This document shows positions 59,925 to 64,000 of a stretch of 64,000 bases of DNA, in pieces (position 1 is the first letter of the stretch; every line of letters begins with the position of its first letter). The stretch is from Stenopsyche tienmushanensis (taxonomy: Eukaryota; Arthropoda; Insecta; Trichoptera; Stenopsychidae), in contig WACJ01000008.1 in assembly GCA_008973525.1 (NCBI GenBank), forward strand, positions 1,178,001-1,242,000, written 5' to 3'. The notes under the pieces are model-generated. The model made no database searches. It saw nothing but the letters and a program-made list of their open reading frames with translations, and was not told where the DNA came from. Both the position numbers and the translations under genes were made by a program.

Positions 59925-60440
59925 GGGGTGTGGATAGCCCACGACATTACTAATGAGATCAAGGCGTTCCGCGAGAGTACGTGTCATCGATTTAATCGAT
60001 AAAGAGAGGAAACAACCGTTTTTACACTATCTTATGATGGAGATGAAAAGTGAGTGTTAATCTCAAATCAAAAATGCCAAAAACAATGACTTTCAAAGGG
60101 GCAGATAAAGAAACCAACCCCTCGACCGAGTCTAACAGTAAAAATAGCTCTTTTAAATGCATAGTGGAACTGCAAAGGGATAATCTACTATGAAGTCCTA
60201 CCATATGGTCAAACCATAAGGAGGAAGATTTATTGTTCAAAATTGGAAAGTTTTAAAGTGGCATTGAGTACGAAAAGACCAGGTATAGTCCTATGTCGCC
60301 AATTGGCAACATGATAATGTGCAACCCTATAAATCAAAGATTATTGAAAAAAAATTAAAGAAAATCGACTTGCAAACGATTTTGCCTCCATCTTATTCTC
60401 CAAATTTTGCTGTTTTTGACTAGCATTTATTTAGATTGAT
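59925..60440 (+). mobile_element. Second, older mariner remnant
   Basis: Decayed mariner transposase pieces in order: GVWIAHDITNE (about 59929), GDEK*VLISNQKCQKQ (about 60042), QPYKSKIIEKKLKKID (about 60330) and LPPSYSPNFAVFD (about 60380), corresponding to the WVPHELT, GDEKWV, HDNARPH and YSPDLAPSDY regions. It is from a different subfamily than the element starting 130 bp downstream. No ends were identified. Confidence 0.75.
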
Positions 60441-60567
60441 TGCAATACTATTAAATAATGGGCATGTAGACAATTTAGTTGTATGCTTTAAAATTCTAAA
60501 CTATCATTTATGGCTGCATTTTGATAAATACTATTAATTTCATAGTCATTCGATTTGAATCTGTATA

Positions 60568-61689
60568 TTAGATAAAGCGGAAAGAAATGTCATTTTTATA
60601 CTTTTTTAGCCATAGTGAAAATGTCCAAGCCAAAAATTTGCGATCTTGTTTACTGTTTTTATTCGACAAAGGATTAAAAGCAAAATAAAATACTCAGAGC
60701 ATCTGTGATACATATGGAAACATATTGAATATTCGAAAATGTCATAGATGGTTCCAAAAATTCAAAATTGGCGACAGAGATTTGAAAAATAAAAAATAAA
60801 AGTCAGGACAATCTTTAAAAATCGATGATGACGCATTAAATTGTCTGGTAGAATCTGATCTTCGAAAAACAATAAAAACAATCACCTGTCTCTGATCGAC
60901 AGTAAAAGACCATTTGAAAAGACTTGGGAAAAAACATTGACAGGAAATTTGGGTACCGCAAAAGTTGTCTTGGAACAACGGATAACCATTTGTTCATCGC
61001 TATTGTCCGGGTATGAAATCGATCAATTTTTAAGGAAGATCGTTGCTGGGGATAAGAAGTGGGTCCTCTACAACAGCCCGAGAAGGAAAAACAGTGGCTT
61101 AATTCAAATCGAGTACCTGTTTCTACCCTTCGACCGTCATTATCCTTGAAAAAGATCCTTCTTTGTGTTTGGTAGGATTTTTTAGCGTAATTCACTACGA
61201 ATTATTAAAACCTGGCAAAATGTTACAGCAGAGCTATATTGTGCACAATTAGATAGGTTAAAAGCGGAAATGCTCATAAAGCGATCAGTGCTAGTTAACA
61301 ACCAAAGAAGAATATTACAGCATGATAATGCAGCACACGCAGCAAGGATTACGCAGAACAAAATATGGGAACTGGATATGGAAGTGCTGAAATATCCACC
61401 ATATTATTCTGATGTTGCACCTTCAGACTATATTTTCAAGTCATTAGAATATTCGCTTCGCGATAAAAAATTCACTTCTGTGGAACAAGTGAAAAATCAT
61501 ATGGATTCTTACTGTAGTGGAAAATCAGCCGAATTTTACGAAAGAGGCATTAAAAAGCTACCTGATCTATGGAAGGCGATTATAAATAACAATGGAAAAT
61601 ATTTAATTGAGTAATATTGTACAGCTTTTATTAAAATAATATTTTTCTCCAAATAATAAAAAAATGACATTTCTTTCCGCTTTAACTAA
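60568..61689 (+). mobile_element. Mariner transposon, both ends present, transposase dead
   Basis: The inverted repeats TTAG(A/T)TAAAGCGGAAAGAAATG... are about 29 bp and nearly identical, flanked by TA at 60566-60567 and 61690-61691; total 1122 bp. The transposase starts near 60629 (MSKPKICDLVYCFYSTKD) and is broken by several stops and frameshifts. The last part is open from 61270 to 61614 and keeps QHDNAAHAAR and DVAPSDY, with 33 residues between the two aspartates (DD34D), then FYERGIKKLPDLWKAIINN at the C-terminus. Remnants of the first catalytic segment are at about 61030-61075 (WVLYNSPRRK). Confidence 0.92.
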
Positions 61690-64000
61690 TATTAACGATG
61701 ATCTGGTGCTTTATATGAATAACATTTGGATTGCCGGTCTTTGTATAAAAATATAATACATACATGAAATTTTTTTTTATTTTTTATATAGCATACATCA
61801 ATAGATTTACCTTAACCGTTTTTCATATGTAATTGACATGCTATATTTAATCCAAATTCTGTTGATTCCTGTCTTCATTGAAATCAATCAAGATTGTTGC
61901 ATAAGAGTCGTTCTTACCAGCGAATAAAATTGTATTTGGTTTGAGGACATTCTATGCGATTTTTGCAGCGGTGGATGCATGTAGGTTTATGGTGTGAAAG
62001 CAGCGCAGTCATTATAAAGTGATTTGCGTTGTAAAGTTAACAGGCAACAAGCAATGGGAGCTTTCCCTATACATGTCGCGCTCCTTAAGCCATCAAAGCC
62101 TTGGCACTATTCCCATGCCATTAAAGCTACAAACGAGCTTGTTTACTTGCTTAGGTTTAATATTAGATTTAACCAGTGCAAATTCGTAGAATTTAGCAAT
62201 TCTCTTTCATTTCGCATTCTGCCATACCTTCAAGGTGGTTGTTTTTACTCCTGGATTACTTCGGGTTTGAAAGGTCGTGTACCCAAAGATGATCATGGAA
62301 TTATTTATGGAGATACATTTTTCAGCATGAAATGTACTGGGAAAATGCTTTTAGCTTGGATTAAAAGTTTTGCGTTTTTCGCAAATTCTATATGACCGAG
62401 CGGGTGCTTCGACCTTCGAACGCCCCTCGGGTCCACGTGAACCCAATTTGATTTTCAATTTGAACTTATATGCACTTAGAATAAAGAGGACTCCAAGACC
62501 CAAATTTGTTTTAAATTATATATGATCCAAGTTTAATTTTATTAACACACATTTTATATTTATAAATGCAGTAAATATTATTGTACAATGATTCTGCGTG
62601 ATTTCGGACATTACCTACTATCGAGACGTTCCATTTTAATCTAATCCATGATTATACACAATGTCCTAGCGCGATTAGTGTTCATCAACAATTTTTCGTA
62701 CAAATGCCTAGCAACTGTGACATTATTTGCGATTTGTGCTTTTTTGAGCGGTGTCTGATAGCATTTGCTGAGATTATATTTACGGAATATAAGGATATTA
62801 GCGAAATTGCTTGGTGTAATGTGCCAACTCGCTAACAACACTGCGAAATGTATTTTATTTGCATTTAAATCGTATTCCATATATTACCGAGCCCAATTCA
62901 AATATAGACCATACCGATATATAACCACTAAGCCAATATAAGTGGCTTTTGCGGCGTCGAAATAATTTATGAGAACAATAATAAAAAAAATCGTTCATAT
63001 CGTATTATGTACGAATTATGTGTCCAGCATAACTGGGAGCAACTTAATGTGCTATTTTTATTTATTTGGTCGGATATTATTTTTTTTGAGGGAGGCGGGA
63101 GTCTCGGTAGATTAATTTTAAGGCGCTTCGTGATGAAGGTTAACACTTAATTATTTTTCGTTCCTGGTCCTCGAGAATTGAAAATTGGTGCGTATCGATT
63201 TTTCAAGGAAGGATTGTTTATGTAATCTTCTTGTAGTTTTATGGTAGGGTGGAAGAGCGGTGTTATAAAATAGAGTGAAGGTCGTACTAAATGACCCTAA
63301 AATTATTACTCTCCACGTGTTACCTGTCCCACCCTCACCATAAAACCCCATTGAACGAAGAACTAATGAAATTTTATTCACTGATCTATTCATGTAATAG
63401 AAACCGTTAATAGAATGGCGTGCTTAATTATTTATAGCCCTTACATGTCATTTACATTTTAAAAGTATCCAATTTTTTAAATTGCAATTATATAGAGTCA
63501 CTACCTTTAAATCGAAGTTTTAACACTCATATGCACTGTTTTGCAAATTGCTTAAAATTCTATGAATTTAAATATTATTCTCAGTGCATATTAAGGATGG
63601 TATTTTTGAAATACTTTTTTTTAGAAAAAGGCATGACAAAAATAGTATGGCGTGCGTGCAGACCTTCGTCCAAATCGCAAAAGTTTTTGGTACTCCACAT
63701 TTCTTCTTCCTTTATCCGCTCCAAAATATAGAAAATGAGGGTAATATAAATTCATGTAATGGCAAAAATATTATGCCTGTTTGTGTGCCCAACTTTGTAA
63801 ACATATTTTTTTGGAAGTTTTATTGGAAAAACTGTCTATTCCCCAAGAAAAAATGAGAAACGGCTCGCCTTATTTAATACATCTATGCGAAATTTATGTC
63901 CACTTTATTAAATAGTTTCATTACCATTTTTTATTAGAATATATGCAAACTAGGACATATTTATAAATAGAAAAATCTGTGAAGCAGTATATTTTTCTGC
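61690..64000. other. Gene-free stretch to the window end
   Basis: A frame at 62024-62395 (+, 123 codons by an alternative start) has balanced composition but no recognised domain or splice context. A GC-richer patch at 62400-62450 follows. The rest is AT-rich. Confidence 0.45.

Noticed and set aside
1..64000. CRISPR arrays, bacterial operons, rRNA
   Set aside because: No regularly spaced repeats, no ribosome-binding sites with close gene packing, and no rRNA-like stretches were seen. The two real genes are spliced and eukaryotic.

Overview
This is AT-rich, intron-containing animal DNA, most likely from an insect. The reasons are spliced genes with GT/AG boundaries, an insect-type mitochondrial PsuG-PfkB pseudouridine gene, a tetraspanin, and a dense litter of decayed mariner, hAT and piggyBac-type elements. 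The species cannot be named from the sequence. There is nothing bacterial: no operons, no CRISPR array and no rRNA. I did not recognise any tRNA.

Two protein-coding genes are well supported. (1) On the + strand, 15933-21299, six exons encode a pseudouridine-5'-phosphate glycosidase with a probable mitochondrial presequence. The sixth exon runs into the first strand of a PfkB-type sugar kinase, as in the bifunctional eukaryotic enzyme, and stops at a GC-type splice donor. I could not find the rest of the kinase in the window. (2) On the - strand, 25855-26919, one very GC-rich exon encodes a complete tetraspanin. Its 5' leader starts at a splice acceptor and carries three short upstream ORFs. 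Two further short open segments (27981-28138 and 45975-46134, +) look like possible terminal exons of unrecognised genes.

Most of the rest is repeat-derived. Left part (1-15.9 kb): an LTR-like fragment, a dispersed repeat of about 200-320 bp, mariner remnants, tandem Helitron-like monomers and a hAT relic. Gene part (15.9-28.1 kb): the PsuG gene carries in intron 2 a hAT element with a perfect 8-bp target duplication. That element sits inside an older repeat whose unfilled copy lies at 36.6-36.9 kb. A dead mariner follows exon 6, then the CpG-rich 24.3-24.9 kb block and the tetraspanin. Middle (28-43 kb): a piggyBac-type MITE flanked by TTAA, a GC-elevated block of about 1 kb, more copies of the dispersed repeat and LTR-like family, a hAT MITE with an 8-bp duplication, and a longer relative that still encodes the hAT dimerisation region. 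Right part (43-64 kb): further copies of the same families, a second TTAA-flanked MITE, two related internally rearranged mariners, and at 59.9-61.7 kb two different dead mariners side by side, the second with both terminal repeats and TA flanks.

The genes show no functional link to one another. The window's main value is as a clear record of nested transposon insertions around a mitochondrial nucleoside-salvage gene. I found no convincing new defence or biosynthetic system.
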